In this document: positions 9,046-17,709 of the stretch, one piece after another
How positions within the stretch are numbered: position 1 is the stretch's first letter
How the letters are laid out: every line of letters starts with the position of its first letter
NCBI GenBank assembly: GCA_035701265.1
Contig: DASSNU010000015.1
Coordinates: forward strand, 124,001 to 188,000
Direction: 5' to 3'
Length of the DNA: 64,000 nucleotides
Origin: DASSNU01 sp035701265
GTDB lineage: Bacteria; Gemmatimonadota; Gemmatimonadetes; Gemmatimonadales; Gemmatimonadaceae
Notes under the pieces: generated by a model
What the model saw: only the letters and a program-made list of their open reading frames with translations
Databases searched by the model: none
Told to the model about the DNA's origin: nothing
Translations under genes and position numbers: made by a program

Positions 9046-9547
9046 GCCCTTCCCTCTGCTCGCGCTCCCGCTGGAGCGCTTCATAGTTTTCGACCAGACG
9101 CCGGCGCGCTCTGCTGAGCGTGGTTCCGATCGACCCAATGGAGAGGCCGAGCGCCTGGGCAATTTCGTTGTAATCGAGTCCTTCCTCGCGCATGAGCAGC
9201 GCGGTGCGGTCGCGCTCGGCGAGTGTCTCTACCGCCTTCCGCGCGAATGCCGCTTCCTGCGCGCGCTCCACCGTGGTCGGCTCCGGCTCCGCCACGTCGT
9301 CGCGCGTCTGCTCCCGCAGCACCGCCAACCGGCGCCGCCGACGCGCGTCCTTCCGCGCCGCGTCGCGCACCAGGTTGTTGGCGACGGTAAAGAGCCACGC
9401 CCGCTCGTTGGTGAGCACCGACTGCCGGAGCGCCCGCACGAACACTTCCTGCGCCACCTCCTCCGCCCAATCGCGATCACCAAGCCGGCGCGTGAGATAG
9501 CGCACCAGCATGGTGTTGTACGCGCGGAAGAGTCGGTCGACGTCCAT
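9032..9547 (-). CDS. ECF-type RNA polymerase sigma factor
   Basis: 171 aa with the two-domain ECF layout. Region 2 is at about 5-75 (DRLFRAYNTMLVRYL, DRDWAEEVAQEVFVRAL, WLFTVANNLVRDAARK). Region 4 is at about 105-155, with the helix-turn-helix LDYNEIAQALGLSIGSI and LSRARRRLVE. The ATG at 9547 is the start because it immediately precedes region 2; the frame continues far upstream without conserved content. It is the first gene of a sigma/anti-sigma operon with a 14 bp overlap to the ZAS protein. Its regulon cannot be read from this window. Confidence 0.92.
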   Translation of the reverse strand: MDVDRLFRAYNTMLVRYLTRRLGDRDWAEEVAQEVFVRALRQSVLTNERAWLFTVANNLVRDAARKDARRRRRLAVLREQTRDDVAEPEPTTVERAQEAAFARKAVETLAERDRTALLMREEGLDYNEIAQALGLSIGSIGTTLSRARRRLVENYEALQREREQREGHAAS

Positions 9548-9943
9548 GCAGCGCTCCGCTGGAACGGCTGTGATACCGCGAGCTCCGCACCCCCCACCCC
9601 ATCCCATCCAAATCTCTACCCCACTCCAGGGCCGGCGCACCGGGGGCACGACCTTCATATGCGCTCCCCGGGGCACCTGCGCCAGCCCTGTACTAGGACG
9701 ACCGCTCGACGACCGGTTGCACACCGCGCGGGGCGGGTCCGACGCACCGGCCAAATCCCGGCACCCGGCACCCGGGGAGCGAGCTTTCTGCGCGACCGCG
9801 ACCCTCCTGCCGCCCTCCACCCCCGTCGGCGCCCAGCGCCCTGCGTGGAAGCTCATCGCTGCGTTGAATAGCCGCGCTCCACCGGAGCCGAGTGCTCCAC
9901 GAGAGACCAGCGCAACACGCGAGCCCCGCGCTACACTTCTCCC
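9548..9943. other. Intergenic region between the ECF sigma operon and the MBL hydrolase
   Basis: About 396 bp separating divergent genes. I find no gene or repeat. The only suggestive element is TACACT at 9932-9937, six bases before the ATG at 9944, which could be a -10 box giving a leaderless transcript; no matching -35 is visible. Confidence 0.35.
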
Positions 9944-10759
9944 ATGGTCCGCAGCGAGCTCCACGACGACGTCACCCGCCTCGTGCTCTCCTCGCGCGTG
10001 AGTCGCGCGTTCGGGTACGACGTGAGCGTCTTCGTCACGCGCGGAATCCTGATCGACACCGGCTTCCGCGGCGCGGCGGGAGAGCTGGCCGCCATTCTCG
10101 ATGCCATGCGTATCCAGGGCGTCGTCCTCACCCATCACCATGAGGACCACGCGGGGAATCTCTCCCTGGTGGCGGAACGCGGACTTCCAGTGGCGGTGGC
10201 GGACGACACGCTCGCCGCCGTGCGCGCGCTCCCGCCGCTCGGCGCGATCCGCCGCGCCATGTGGGGGACTCCGGCGCCGCTGCGCGCCGCACCGCGTCCC
10301 TTCGCCCCCGACGCGCTCCGTCTCATCCCCACGCCGGGGCATGCGTCCGATCACCACGTGGTGTGGGACGCCGAGCGCGAGACGCTCTTTGCCGGCGATC
10401 TCTTCCTGGGGGTGAAAGTGCGGATGGCGCACGCGGACGAGGACCCGCGCACGCTCGCGCGAAGTCTGCGCGCGGCGGCCGCGCTCGAGCCCAAGCGGAT
10501 GTTCGACGCGCACCGCGGTCTCGTGACCGACGCCGCCGCCGCGCTGCGCAGCAAGGCCGACTGGCTGGAGGATACCATCGGCGACATCGAGCGGCGACTG
10601 GACGCGGGATGGTCGGAGCGCGCCACCGCGCGCGCGGTACTCGGCCGCGAGCCGCTGGCGTACTACGTCTCGCTCGGCGCGCTCTCCGCCGTCAACCTCG
10701 TGCGCGCGGTGCGGCGTGCGGGCGGCGCGGAGCCATCGCACGCGCCACACCGCGCGTGA
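9944..10759 (+). CDS. MBL-fold metallo-hydrolase
   Basis: 271 aa beta-lactamase-fold hydrolase. The metal-binding motif THHHEDHAGN (about 64-73) is intact, followed by the later ligands in TPGHASDHHV (about 130) and FAGDLFLG (about 150) and a final His in DAHRG (about 185). The C-terminal helix-rich segment (SKADWLEDTIGDIERRL) resembles the winged-helix tail of LACTB2/glyoxalase-II-like members. It is likely a cytoplasmic thioester, lactone or phosphoester hydrolase; substrate unknown. There is no Shine-Dalgarno before the ATG; TACACT sits six bases upstream, so leaderless expression is possible. It converges on the metal ABC permease gene. Confidence 0.88.
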   Translation: MVRSELHDDVTRLVLSSRVSRAFGYDVSVFVTRGILIDTGFRGAAGELAAILDAMRIQGVVLTHHHEDHAGNLSLVAERGLPVAVADDTLAAVRALPPLGAIRRAMWGTPAPLRAAPRPFAPDALRLIPTPGHASDHHVVWDAERETLFAGDLFLGVKVRMAHADEDPRTLARSLRAAAALEPKRMFDAHRGLVTDAAAALRSKADWLEDTIGDIERRLDAGWSERATARAVLGREPLAYYVSLGALSAVNLVRAVRRAGGAEPSHAPHRA

Positions 10760-10823
10760 GCACACCAGCGCATCCGCGCGTCCACGCCCACGGGCGCTGA
10801 GCGTCCCGCGGCGCGATCGTGCG

Positions 10824-11687
10824 TCAGTCCACCACCACCGCCAGCGGCGCCGCGCTCCGCTCGGGATCCACGGGATCGGCACGCTCCGGCTTGATCCCGG
10901 TGAGCGGGCGCACGAGCGCGGCCAGCACCAGCACCGCCCCAAAGGAAAGCACGAGCAGCGGGCCGGTGGTGATGTCCCAGACGAACGACACGACCAGCCC
11001 TCCCACGAGCGCCACCGCACCGACTCCCCACGCGATGGCCAGCGCCGCGCCGAAGCGATGCGTGTAGAGGAACGCGATCACCGCCGGGATGACGAGCGTG
11101 CTGAAGATCATGAGCACGCCGGCGAGATTCACCGAGAAGGTGATGGCGATGCCGAATGTCAGATAGAAGATGAAGTCCCAGAAATGGAAGTGCTTCACCG
11201 TGGCCGGCTTGAAGGTGACGCCGAGCATCTTGGATCGCATCACGAAGTGGAAGATGCCGATCGCCGCGTACACGCCGGCGAGCTTGAACACCGTGGGCCA
11301 GGTGACCCAGATGAGCGATCCGGTGAGCGTCTCCTTGATGTGCTCCGCTCCCTCCGCCGTGAAGCTGGCGAGCAGGATCACCGCCGCCGAGGCGATCACA
11401 TAGCTGATGCCGATGATCGCTTCCTGCGGGACCGGTGATTCCTCCAGCCGCGTGAAGCTGAAGAGCAGCGCGCCGGCGAGCGTGAAGCCGAAGGACATGA
11501 GATACGACGTGGTGGTGCCCGCGTCCGCGCCCATGAGGAGTGCCACCATGCTGCCCACGGCAGCGATCTGCGCGAAGGCGAGATCCACGAAGATCACACC
11601 GCGCCGGATCACGTGCAGCCCCAGGTACGCGTTCATCGCCAGGATGACGAGCCCGGCGGCGAGTGGGATGACGATGAGGTCGAGCAT
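10824..11687 (-). CDS. Metal (zinc/manganese-type) ABC transporter permease
   Basis: 287 aa, about eight membrane helices, of the ZnuB/MntB family (ABC-3). Supporting segments are VIRRGVIFVDLAFAQIAAVGSMVAL near residue 28 (the family's helix-2 region), PQEAIIGISYVIASAAVIL near 105, and VNLAGVLMIFSTLVIPAVIAFL near 190. A His-containing loop (PATVKHFHFWDF) lies near 165. It would form the inner-membrane channel for Zn2+ or Mn2+ delivered by the binding protein encoded just upstream (13 bp gap). GGAG precedes the ATG at 11687. No ATPase gene for this transporter is present in the window. Confidence 0.9.
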   Translation of the reverse strand: MLDLIVIPLAAGLVILAMNAYLGLHVIRRGVIFVDLAFAQIAAVGSMVALLMGADAGTTTSYLMSFGFTLAGALLFSFTRLEESPVPQEAIIGISYVIASAAVILLASFTAEGAEHIKETLTGSLIWVTWPTVFKLAGVYAAIGIFHFVMRSKMLGVTFKPATVKHFHFWDFIFYLTFGIAITFSVNLAGVLMIFSTLVIPAVIAFLYTHRFGAALAIAWGVGAVALVGGLVVSFVWDITTGPLLVLSFGAVLVLAALVRPLTGIKPERADPVDPERSAAPLAVVVD

Positions 11688-11700
11688 GCGCGTCTCCGGC

Positions 11701-12819
11701 TCAGTGATCGGCGGCGGCCGCGGTCCCGAACGCCTGCGCCAGGCCGTTCACCCAGTGGTCCACCACGTCGAAGTAGGTGGGAGTCCGCGCATCGCCGGGC
11801 TCCATGGGCATCATGACGTATCGCGCGCCGGCGCGGTCGGCGGTGGTCTTCACCTTCGTCTCGCCAAAGTAGTCCGCCGCCATGATCACGCCGATGTGCT
11901 GATCCTTCATCTCGCGGATGAGCTGCACCACGTGTCCCGGCGTGGGTGGAATTCCCGGCTTGGGTTCCACGTAGTCGGCGCACGTCACCTGGAAACGATC
12001 CTGGAAGTACGCCCAGTTCTTGTGGTAGCAGATGACCTTCTTGCCACGGAAGGGCGCAGCCGCCGCCAGCCAACCGCCGAGGGAGTTGATGAGCGGCTGT
12101 CCCTTGTACGGCGTGTTCTGCAGGAACGACATGAGCTTCCCCGAGTGGGCGAGCTGCTCGAGCGTCGGGCCCCCCACCATGTCCACCAGCGCGGGTCCGA
12201 ACAGCCGGCGGTAGATCTTGTCGGTGAAGGTCTCGAGCCCCTTGTCCCACACGGCCGCGCGGTCGGGTGACACGCGCTTGAGCCCCGCCGTGATGTTGCG
12301 CGCTACTTGAATGGCGTTGAGCGGATCGGTGACGAGATGCGGGTTCCCGTAGATGTGCACGTCCCCCTCCGCGCGGTCGGCCGCGGTGGGGACCTCGAGC
12401 AGGTGGATACCCGTGTACGCGGTCACATACCCCGGGCCGCCCTCGCTCACCTTCGCGTTCCCCGCCTTGTCGAGCAGCGGCGGCACCCACAGCTCCAGGT
12501 CGAGCCCGGTCGTCACGAACAGGTCCGCGCGGCGAATGTCCGCGGCGAAGCTCGGCTTGGGCCGCACGAAGTGTTCATCCTCGTGCGGATCCGCGATCGC
12601 CTTCACCTCCACCTGATCTCCGCCAATCTCCTTCGTGATCTCGGCGTAGACGGGAAGCGTGGCCACCACGTGCACGGGGTCCGCCGCACGATGCACATCG
12701 TTGGCGGCGGGATGCTCGTGCGCCACGCCACCGCCATCGGCACTCAGCGCCCACGCACGCGGCGCGGCCGCCACGGTCGCCGCCAGCAGGGCGGCACTGC
12801 ACAGTCGATTGAACCACAT
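11701..12819 (-). CDS. Metal ABC transporter substrate-binding protein (ZnuA-like)
   Basis: 372 aa from the ATG at 12819, preferred over the ATG at 12837 because GGGAG lies at the right distance and a clean signal peptide (FNRLCSAALLAATVAAAPRAWA) follows. It is the cluster 9 binding protein fold: VVATLPVYAEITKEIGG, then metal-site segments DPHEDEHF, GNPHLVTDP, VICYHKNWAYF and the C-terminal VIMAADYFGETKVK. A short His-rich stretch (AHEHPAANDVHRAADPVH) follows the signal peptide, as in many zinc-specific members. Predicted to capture Zn2+ in the periplasm and pass it to the permease encoded downstream. Confidence 0.9.
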   Translation of the reverse strand: MWFNRLCSAALLAATVAAAPRAWALSADGGGVAHEHPAANDVHRAADPVHVVATLPVYAEITKEIGGDQVEVKAIADPHEDEHFVRPKPSFAADIRRADLFVTTGLDLELWVPPLLDKAGNAKVSEGGPGYVTAYTGIHLLEVPTAADRAEGDVHIYGNPHLVTDPLNAIQVARNITAGLKRVSPDRAAVWDKGLETFTDKIYRRLFGPALVDMVGGPTLEQLAHSGKLMSFLQNTPYKGQPLINSLGGWLAAAAPFRGKKVICYHKNWAYFQDRFQVTCADYVEPKPGIPPTPGHVVQLIREMKDQHIGVIMAADYFGETKVKTTADRAGARYVMMPMEPGDARTPTYFDVVDHWVNGLAQAFGTAAAADH

Positions 12820-12855
12820 GGATGCTCTCCCGGTCATCAGGGGACGTCGTCCCGA

Positions 12856-14253
12856 TCAGTACGTGTCGTGTTTGTGCGGCCCCATGGCGAACGTCGCCTG
12901 GAGCACCAGTTGATGCAGATCGCGCCCGCCGGCGAACGGACGCTGCAGGAAGTCGTACTCGGCGCGCAGTCTCACGAACTCGCTCTGCCACCAGGTGAGC
13001 GTGGGCGCCACCAGCGAGGCGTGCTGCGAGGGATCGGCGGGATTCTCCGTGTACTCGTAGCGGAGTCCCACGTAGCCGCGCGTGGAGTAGCGCATCTCCG
13101 AGAGGAGAAAGCCTCCCCACGCGTTCACGTCCGGCGCGTCGTCGAAGCGGCGGCGGTTGGTCATCACCGCGCCGCGCACCACGAGCTCGCGATAGCTCGC
13201 GCGCTCCGGCGGCCGCCAGTCCACAGCGAAGTCCACGCCGCCCATGCGCGCGTTCCATTCATCTTCCGGAAGCGGTCCCGAATGACTTCCCGCCAGCCCG
13301 GAGAGGCCGACCTCGACGTATGTGCTGCGATCGAGCTGCCAGAAGTTGTTCAGGTGCACCAGACCGCTCACCCGGTGACTGTCGCCGAAGAGCATGTCGT
13401 TCTCTCCGCGCGTCAGCTCTCCCCACAGCTCGTGCGTGCCGAAGTGCAGCGGGGTGAGCCAGTGGACGGAGATTCCTGTCTGCGCCAGGCCGTCCACGCC
13501 GAAGAACGCGAGATACGGCAGCGGCAGCTCCTGTCCCGGAAGCGCGTGCTGGTGCCACCGGTTGAGCGTGCCGAATCGCTGGCGAAACCGCCCCACGTCC
13601 ACGCTCAATCCGCCGGGGAGGCTCACCCACTCCACGTATCCCTCCTCCACCTCCACCCCCGGATCCTCCGGCTGCTCGTTGGCGCCGAAGGGAATCAGCT
13701 CTCCGCCCGGTTCGTGGTGCGCGATGAAGATCTTGGCGCGCGAGTACGGATCGAGGTTCGACTGCAGCGCCAGCTCGAACTCGCGCGGGATGAAGTTGTC
13801 GTTGTCCGCATCGCGCGAATCCATGAGCGCGAAGATGTCCCCGGTGACGCTGATCTCCGGGTTGAACTGCGTGAGCATCCGCTGCCGCCCCACGAACTGT
13901 CCCGGTTGCGCCGCTTCGACCGGCTTCGTGGTGGTGTCTCCACCGCCGGCGGCGGCCGCCGCGGCGGCACGGATGGCCGCGAGCGGATCCGTGGTGTCGG
14001 CCGCGGCCTTCGCTGCGGGCGCGGCACCCGCGGCGGATGCGGCGCTGTCGTGCCGTGCGGCCGCGCGCGCGCTGTCCGCGGCGCGCAGGCTGTCCACGAT
14101 CGCGCGCAGCCGCGCCACCTCCGCGCGCAACGAATCCACGCTCGACGGCTGCTGCGCTGCGACCGGATGCGCGAGCGCCAGCCATGCGGCTGCGCACCAC
14201 ACGGCGAGCACGCCACGCCGGCGTGCGCCGCGTCCCAATTGCTGTATTGTCAC
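12856..14253 (-). CDS. Porin-like outer-membrane protein with N-terminal coiled coil
   Basis: 465 aa starting at a GTG (14253) with AGGGGAG eight bases upstream. Signal peptide to about residue 34 (LALAHPVAAQ). Residues 38-65 form a heptad-like coiled coil (SVDSLRAEVARLRAIVDSLRAAD), followed by an Ala/Thr linker. From about 115 onwards the sequence alternates short amphipathic strands with turns (QFNPEISVTGDIFALMDSRD, AKIFIAHHEPGGEL, YVEVGLSGLAGSH, YVGLRYEYTENP) and ends HKHDTY, typical of a trimeric-porin-like barrel. It sits directly upstream of the metal binding-protein gene on the same strand, so a role in metal passage across the outer membrane is a reasonable guess, supported only by context. 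Confidence 0.75.
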   Translation of the reverse strand: MTIQQLGRGARRRGVLAVWCAAAWLALAHPVAAQQPSSVDSLRAEVARLRAIVDSLRAADSARAAARHDSAASAAGAAPAAKAAADTTDPLAAIRAAAAAAAGGGDTTTKPVEAAQPGQFVGRQRMLTQFNPEISVTGDIFALMDSRDADNDNFIPREFELALQSNLDPYSRAKIFIAHHEPGGELIPFGANEQPEDPGVEVEEGYVEWVSLPGGLSVDVGRFRQRFGTLNRWHQHALPGQELPLPYLAFFGVDGLAQTGISVHWLTPLHFGTHELWGELTRGENDMLFGDSHRVSGLVHLNNFWQLDRSTYVEVGLSGLAGSHSGPLPEDEWNARMGGVDFAVDWRPPERASYRELVVRGAVMTNRRRFDDAPDVNAWGGFLLSEMRYSTRGYVGLRYEYTENPADPSQHASLVAPTLTWWQSEFVRLRAEYDFLQRPFAGGRDLHQLVLQATFAMGPHKHDTY

Positions 14254-14325
14254 GTGTGCTACTCCCCTGAGGCACGGTTGCCGGCTGCCCCGAATGTCGG
14301 GCGCCGAATGACCTCTGCGTTGCCG

Positions 14326-14745
14326 TCAGGCCAGCGGGGGAGCGCGGGGGAGGAACGCCGCGCCGAGCGCGCGGTCGCGGAGGGTGACATCGTGGCCGCG
14401 GATGCGCGTCCGCGATCGCTCGGTGCGCGGGGGGAGCGCGGTGGCGATGGCGGGCAGTCCGTACACGCCTTCGGAGCTCACCCACGAGCTGCCATCGTCG
14501 TTGCCGACGATCCGCGCGCCGGAGCAGGGAACCGACACCGTGGCGGGCGGCTGTTCGAGATAGGACAGGACGGAGCGGAGCGGCGCGTTCGTGACCAGCG
14601 CCCGCTCGGCGGCGCCCGGCGCCGCGTGCCGCTCGCTGCCTGGCGCCGCACCCGCGTGCGCGGGCGCGCCCGAGGCCATCGCCCAGAGCAGCCAGCAGAG
14701 GAGCACCGCCGCGGTGCGGCAGTGCGTCCGGAAGCGTCCCGTCAT
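14326..14745 (-). CDS. Small secreted protein of unknown function
   Basis: 139 aa from the ATG at 14745. A signal peptide (CRTAAVLLCWLLWAMASGAPAHA) is clear; the mature part is about 105 aa with PATVSVPCSGARIVGNDDGSSWV and an Arg-rich end. I recognise no domain. It is the first gene of the minus-strand block that continues into the porin-like protein and the metal transporter, 72 bp before the next start, so it may belong to that metal-uptake unit. The start ten bases closer to the deoxyhypusine-synthase gene (14793) is less likely because it would put a non-hydrophobic segment ahead of the signal. Confidence 0.6.
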   Translation of the reverse strand: MTGRFRTHCRTAAVLLCWLLWAMASGAPAHAGAAPGSERHAAPGAAERALVTNAPLRSVLSYLEQPPATVSVPCSGARIVGNDDGSSWVSSEGVYGLPAIATALPPRTERSRTRIRGHDVTLRDRALGAAFLPRAPPLA

Positions 14746-14841
14746 GCGTGCGACATTACAGGGCACGGGATGGCATGTCAAACCCCGGCGCATGCGGACG
14801 CAGGGATGGTGGGCTCGGCCGATCGCATGCGCCCCACTTCA

Positions 14842-16104
14842 CTACCGGTGTCGCGGGAGGATCTCGTCCGTCTCCGCCGATGCCACCGGCGTTCCCCCCG
14901 CGCGAGCGTACTCCTCGCGCAGGAGCGCCATCAGCTCGCCGCGCCGGTCGTACAGCCGCTTGAGCGGCCGCTTCTCGTGGCGCGCGAGCGCGTACGACGT
15001 GAGCAAGGGAATCGCGATGGTGGAATCCGTGTAACACACCACCGCATCGGGAAGACGGTCGGGATCGATCTTCCCCCAGCTCACCGCCTCCGCCGGCGTG
15101 GCGCCGGACAGACCGCCGGTGTCCGGGCGCGCATCGGTCACCTGCAGGAAGTAGTCGTGCCCCTTCTCGTCGATCCCCAGCACTTCCTGGATCTGCGGCT
15201 CCGTCTGCAGGAGGAAGTTCTTGGGAGACCCGCCGCCGAAGATGAGCACGCCGCTCTTTCCTGTGCTCGTCGTTGCCGCGACGTTCTTCCTCTTGCTGCT
15301 CTTCCCGCCACGCCCCCGCGCGCCGGCGGCGCCGCGCTTGGCGGCCAGCACGATGGCCGCCGTCTCGTTCACATCGCGGTTGGGATCGAGGACGAGCGCG
15401 CTCCCCTCCAGCGCGAGCGCGGCCACGTTCATCCCGATGGACGAGTCGCCCGGCGACGAGGTGTAGATCGGCACGCCGCACGCGTGCGCGGCGGAGAGCA
15501 AGGACTTCTGCCCGATCCCCAGCGCGCGCTCGCGCTCGCGTACGTACCGCCCGCACAGGTAGTGGAACTCCGCGCTCGACATCGGCCGCTGGAACTCCGG
15601 GGCGCGCATGATCTCGCGGAAGAACGCGTCGGTGGAGAGCAGCACGTCGTAGTCGAAGAAGATGTCGTAGATGCGCACGACCCCTTCCTGGCGGAGCACG
15701 ACGTCGGACTCCTGCGCGTTCCCGCGGTGCATCGCGAGGCCGAGCCCGAAGTGCGTGTCGTGGTACAGGTTCGCGCCGGTGGAGATGATCCAGTCCACGA
15801 ACCCCGCCTCGATGAGCGGAATGAGCGCCGCCATTCCGAGCCCCGCCGGCGTGAGCGCGCCGGTGATGCTCATCCCTACCGTGACGTCGGGCTCGAGCAT
15901 CTTCTGCGTGAAGAGCTGGCACGCCTCGCGCAATCGCGCCGCGTTGTACGCCAGGAAGGTGCCGTCGATGAGATCGGCTGCGCACTCCGTTCCGTCGATG
16001 CGACGCGGGTCGATCCGCCGGCCGGCGAGAAAGCGGTTGCGCGCTTTCCCGGATCCTTCGCCGCGCGCCGGCGTGGAGCTCTTTCCCTTCTTCTTCGCGG
16101 TCAC
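14842..16104 (-). CDS. Deoxyhypusine synthase family protein
   Basis: 420 aa starting at the GTG at 16104, which overlaps the stop of the upstream LOG gene (GTGA, 16101-16104). The fold and motifs are those of deoxyhypusine synthase: MSITGALTPAGLGMAALIPLIEAG, ISTGANLYHDTHFGLGL, IYTSSPGDSSIGMNVA, and the catalytic-lysine motif AEAVSWGKID near residue 370, matching the eukaryotic EAVSWGKI site. A basic insertion rich in Gly/Lys/Ser (about 275-305, GARGRGGKSSKRKN) interrupts the Rossmann domain. Bacteria lack eIF5A, and characterised bacterial homologues transfer aminobutyl groups from spermidine to small amines (homospermidine-type chemistry), so a polyamine role is the best guess. Family certain, substrate unknown. 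Confidence 0.88.
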   Translation of the reverse strand: MTAKKKGKSSTPARGEGSGKARNRFLAGRRIDPRRIDGTECAADLIDGTFLAYNAARLREACQLFTQKMLEPDVTVGMSITGALTPAGLGMAALIPLIEAGFVDWIISTGANLYHDTHFGLGLAMHRGNAQESDVVLRQEGVVRIYDIFFDYDVLLSTDAFFREIMRAPEFQRPMSSAEFHYLCGRYVRERERALGIGQKSLLSAAHACGVPIYTSSPGDSSIGMNVAALALEGSALVLDPNRDVNETAAIVLAAKRGAAGARGRGGKSSKRKNVAATTSTGKSGVLIFGGGSPKNFLLQTEPQIQEVLGIDEKGHDYFLQVTDARPDTGGLSGATPAEAVSWGKIDPDRLPDAVVCYTDSTIAIPLLTSYALARHEKRPLKRLYDRRGELMALLREEYARAGGTPVASAETDEILPRHR

Positions 16105-17051
16105 GTCCCCACCCTCCGCTTCTCCGGCGCCACGCGCATCTGCGCGTTGTACGCCTCGATCACCGCGTTCGCGGCTTCCTGCGGATCGTCCGTCAGCAGG
16201 ATGAGGTCCATGTCCCCCGGAGAGATCTTCCCCTCCAGCAGCACGCGCGAGCGCAGCCAGCGAATGAGCCCCGCCCAGTAGTGGCGCCCGAACAGGATCA
16301 CCGGGAACTGCGAGATCTTTCCCGTCTGGATGAGCGTGAGCGCTTCGAACAGCTCGTCCAGCGTGCCGAAGCCGCCCGGGAAGATGATGAACGCCATGGA
16401 GTACTTCACGAACATCGTCTTCCGAACGAAGAAGTACCGGAAGTTGATGAGCGTGTCCACGTACGGATTGGCGCCCTGCTCGAAGGGGAGCTCGATGTTG
16501 CACCCGATGGAGAGCCCCCGCCCGCGGCGCGCCCCCTTGTTGGCCGCCTCCATGATCCCCGGCCCCGCGCCGGTGATGACCGCGAACCCCTGCTCGGCCA
16601 ACAGCCGCGCCGTTTCCTCCGCCAGCGCGTACTGCGGATCGTCGGGGCCGATGCGCGCCGAGCCGAACACCGTCACGCCCTTGGTGATGGAAGCCAGCGT
16701 GTCGAACCCCTCGATGAACTCCCCCATGATGCGCAGCACGCGCCAGGGATCGGTGTGCGTGAAGTCATCGCTAGGGCGCTGGACTCGGAGAAGCTTCTCG
16801 TCCTCGGTGACCTGCGGGGTGACGAGATTGCGGATCGCATCATCGACCACCACGCGGGTGGCCCCCGATTCGCGTCCGTCTTCCAGGCGCGATGGCGGGA
16901 CGCGCCCCGCCGCCCGGTGCCCGTGCTCGGTGCGCTCGCGAAGCCCTTCCAGCGCCGCGCGCTCCGCATGGGCGCGACGCTCCGGGGTGGGCTTCTTGCC
17001 GCTCGCCGTGCGGGCGCGCGAGCGGCGTCGCTCCTTTCCGTTCGATGCCAT
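16101..17051 (-). CDS. LOG-family protein (TIGR00730, cytokinin riboside 5'-phosphate phosphoribohydrolase-like)
   Basis: 316 aa. The core (about 115-300) carries VFGSARIGPDDP, ITGAGPGIMEAANKGARRG and the signature PGGFGTLDELFEALTLIQTGK, which includes the catalytic arginine/glutamate region of LOG proteins. These hydrolyse purine nucleoside monophosphates at the N-glycosidic bond; many bacterial members make cytokinin bases or have a nucleotide-salvage role. An N-terminal extension of about 100 residues is very basic (KERRRSRARTASGKKPTPERR) and not part of the family core. Its last bases overlap the deoxyhypusine-synthase-like start, so the two form an operon. Confidence 0.9.
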   Translation of the reverse strand: MASNGKERRRSRARTASGKKPTPERRAHAERAALEGLRERTEHGHRAAGRVPPSRLEDGRESGATRVVVDDAIRNLVTPQVTEDEKLLRVQRPSDDFTHTDPWRVLRIMGEFIEGFDTLASITKGVTVFGSARIGPDDPQYALAEETARLLAEQGFAVITGAGPGIMEAANKGARRGRGLSIGCNIELPFEQGANPYVDTLINFRYFFVRKTMFVKYSMAFIIFPGGFGTLDELFEALTLIQTGKISQFPVILFGRHYWAGLIRWLRSRVLLEGKISPGDMDLILLTDDPQEAANAVIEAYNAQMRVAPEKRRVGT

Positions 17052-17252
17052 AGCCGCGTAACCTATGGGAGCGCAACGGGTATCGCGAGCCCGGCGCAGT
17101 GCGATGGGCGTGCGGAGAGCGAGCGGGAACCGGCCGCGTGCCGGGGCGCGCGCCCCACCGCAGGGTACGAAACCCGGCGCGCCGGGCGCACGTAGGTCGG
17201 GACAGGGGGCGGAGCCGAGCCCCGCGCCCTCATGTCACCTGGAGGACCGTTC

Positions 17253-17504
17253 ATGCCGCCCGAAGTCGTTGCCTTCATCGTCTCTGTCGTCTTCATCGTC
17301 ACGACCGGCAGTGTGGTCCGCACGTGGATCGTGCGGCGTGGCGTGTCTCCCAAGTCGCTCACCAACATCGAGGAGCGCCTCACGCGCATCGAGCAGTCGA
17401 TCGACGCCATGTCGCTCGAGGTGGAACGCATCTCCGAGGGGCAGCGCTTCACCACCAAGCTGCTGGCAGAGCGGGGTGAGCACCGGGAGCCGGTGGAACG
17501 GTAG
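17253..17504 (+). CDS. Small membrane protein with C-terminal coiled coil
   Basis: 83 aa. The ATG at 17253 is chosen because GGAGG (17241-17245) is seven bases upstream. One membrane helix at residues 4-24 (EVVAFIVSVVFIVTTGSVVRT) is followed by a basic turn and a coiled-coil-like helix (NIEERLTRIEQSIDAMSLEVERI). Proteins of this shape are common in Gemmatimonadota and related phyla as uncharacterised inner-membrane proteins. No functional assignment. Confidence 0.7.
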   Translation: MPPEVVAFIVSVVFIVTTGSVVRTWIVRRGVSPKSLTNIEERLTRIEQSIDAMSLEVERISEGQRFTTKLLAERGEHREPVER

Positions 17505-17709
17505 ATCGGCGGCCACGACCCTGGGGGACGGAGCGCACTGCCGCCCCCCCTGGCGCCGCGGGCCCTAACACGCATCTATAAAGGGGCGGGACACCGCGTC
17601 GAGACCGCGGTCCGGGCACAACGAGGTGCTCCGGGTCGCGGTTGTTGCATCGCGGTCTCCCACGCACCGCTCACGCTCCACCTCATGTCACCCCTTCGCG
17701 GGAGGCACC

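Noticed and set aside
12307..16281. 1324-codon open frame on the plus strand
   Set aside because: It runs antisense to four clearly homologous minus-strand genes; long antisense frames are expected at this GC content, and its translation is rich in Arg/His with no domain.
17571..17590. TATAAA near the secreted protein gene at 17710
   Set aside because: No matching -35 element and no other support for a promoter.
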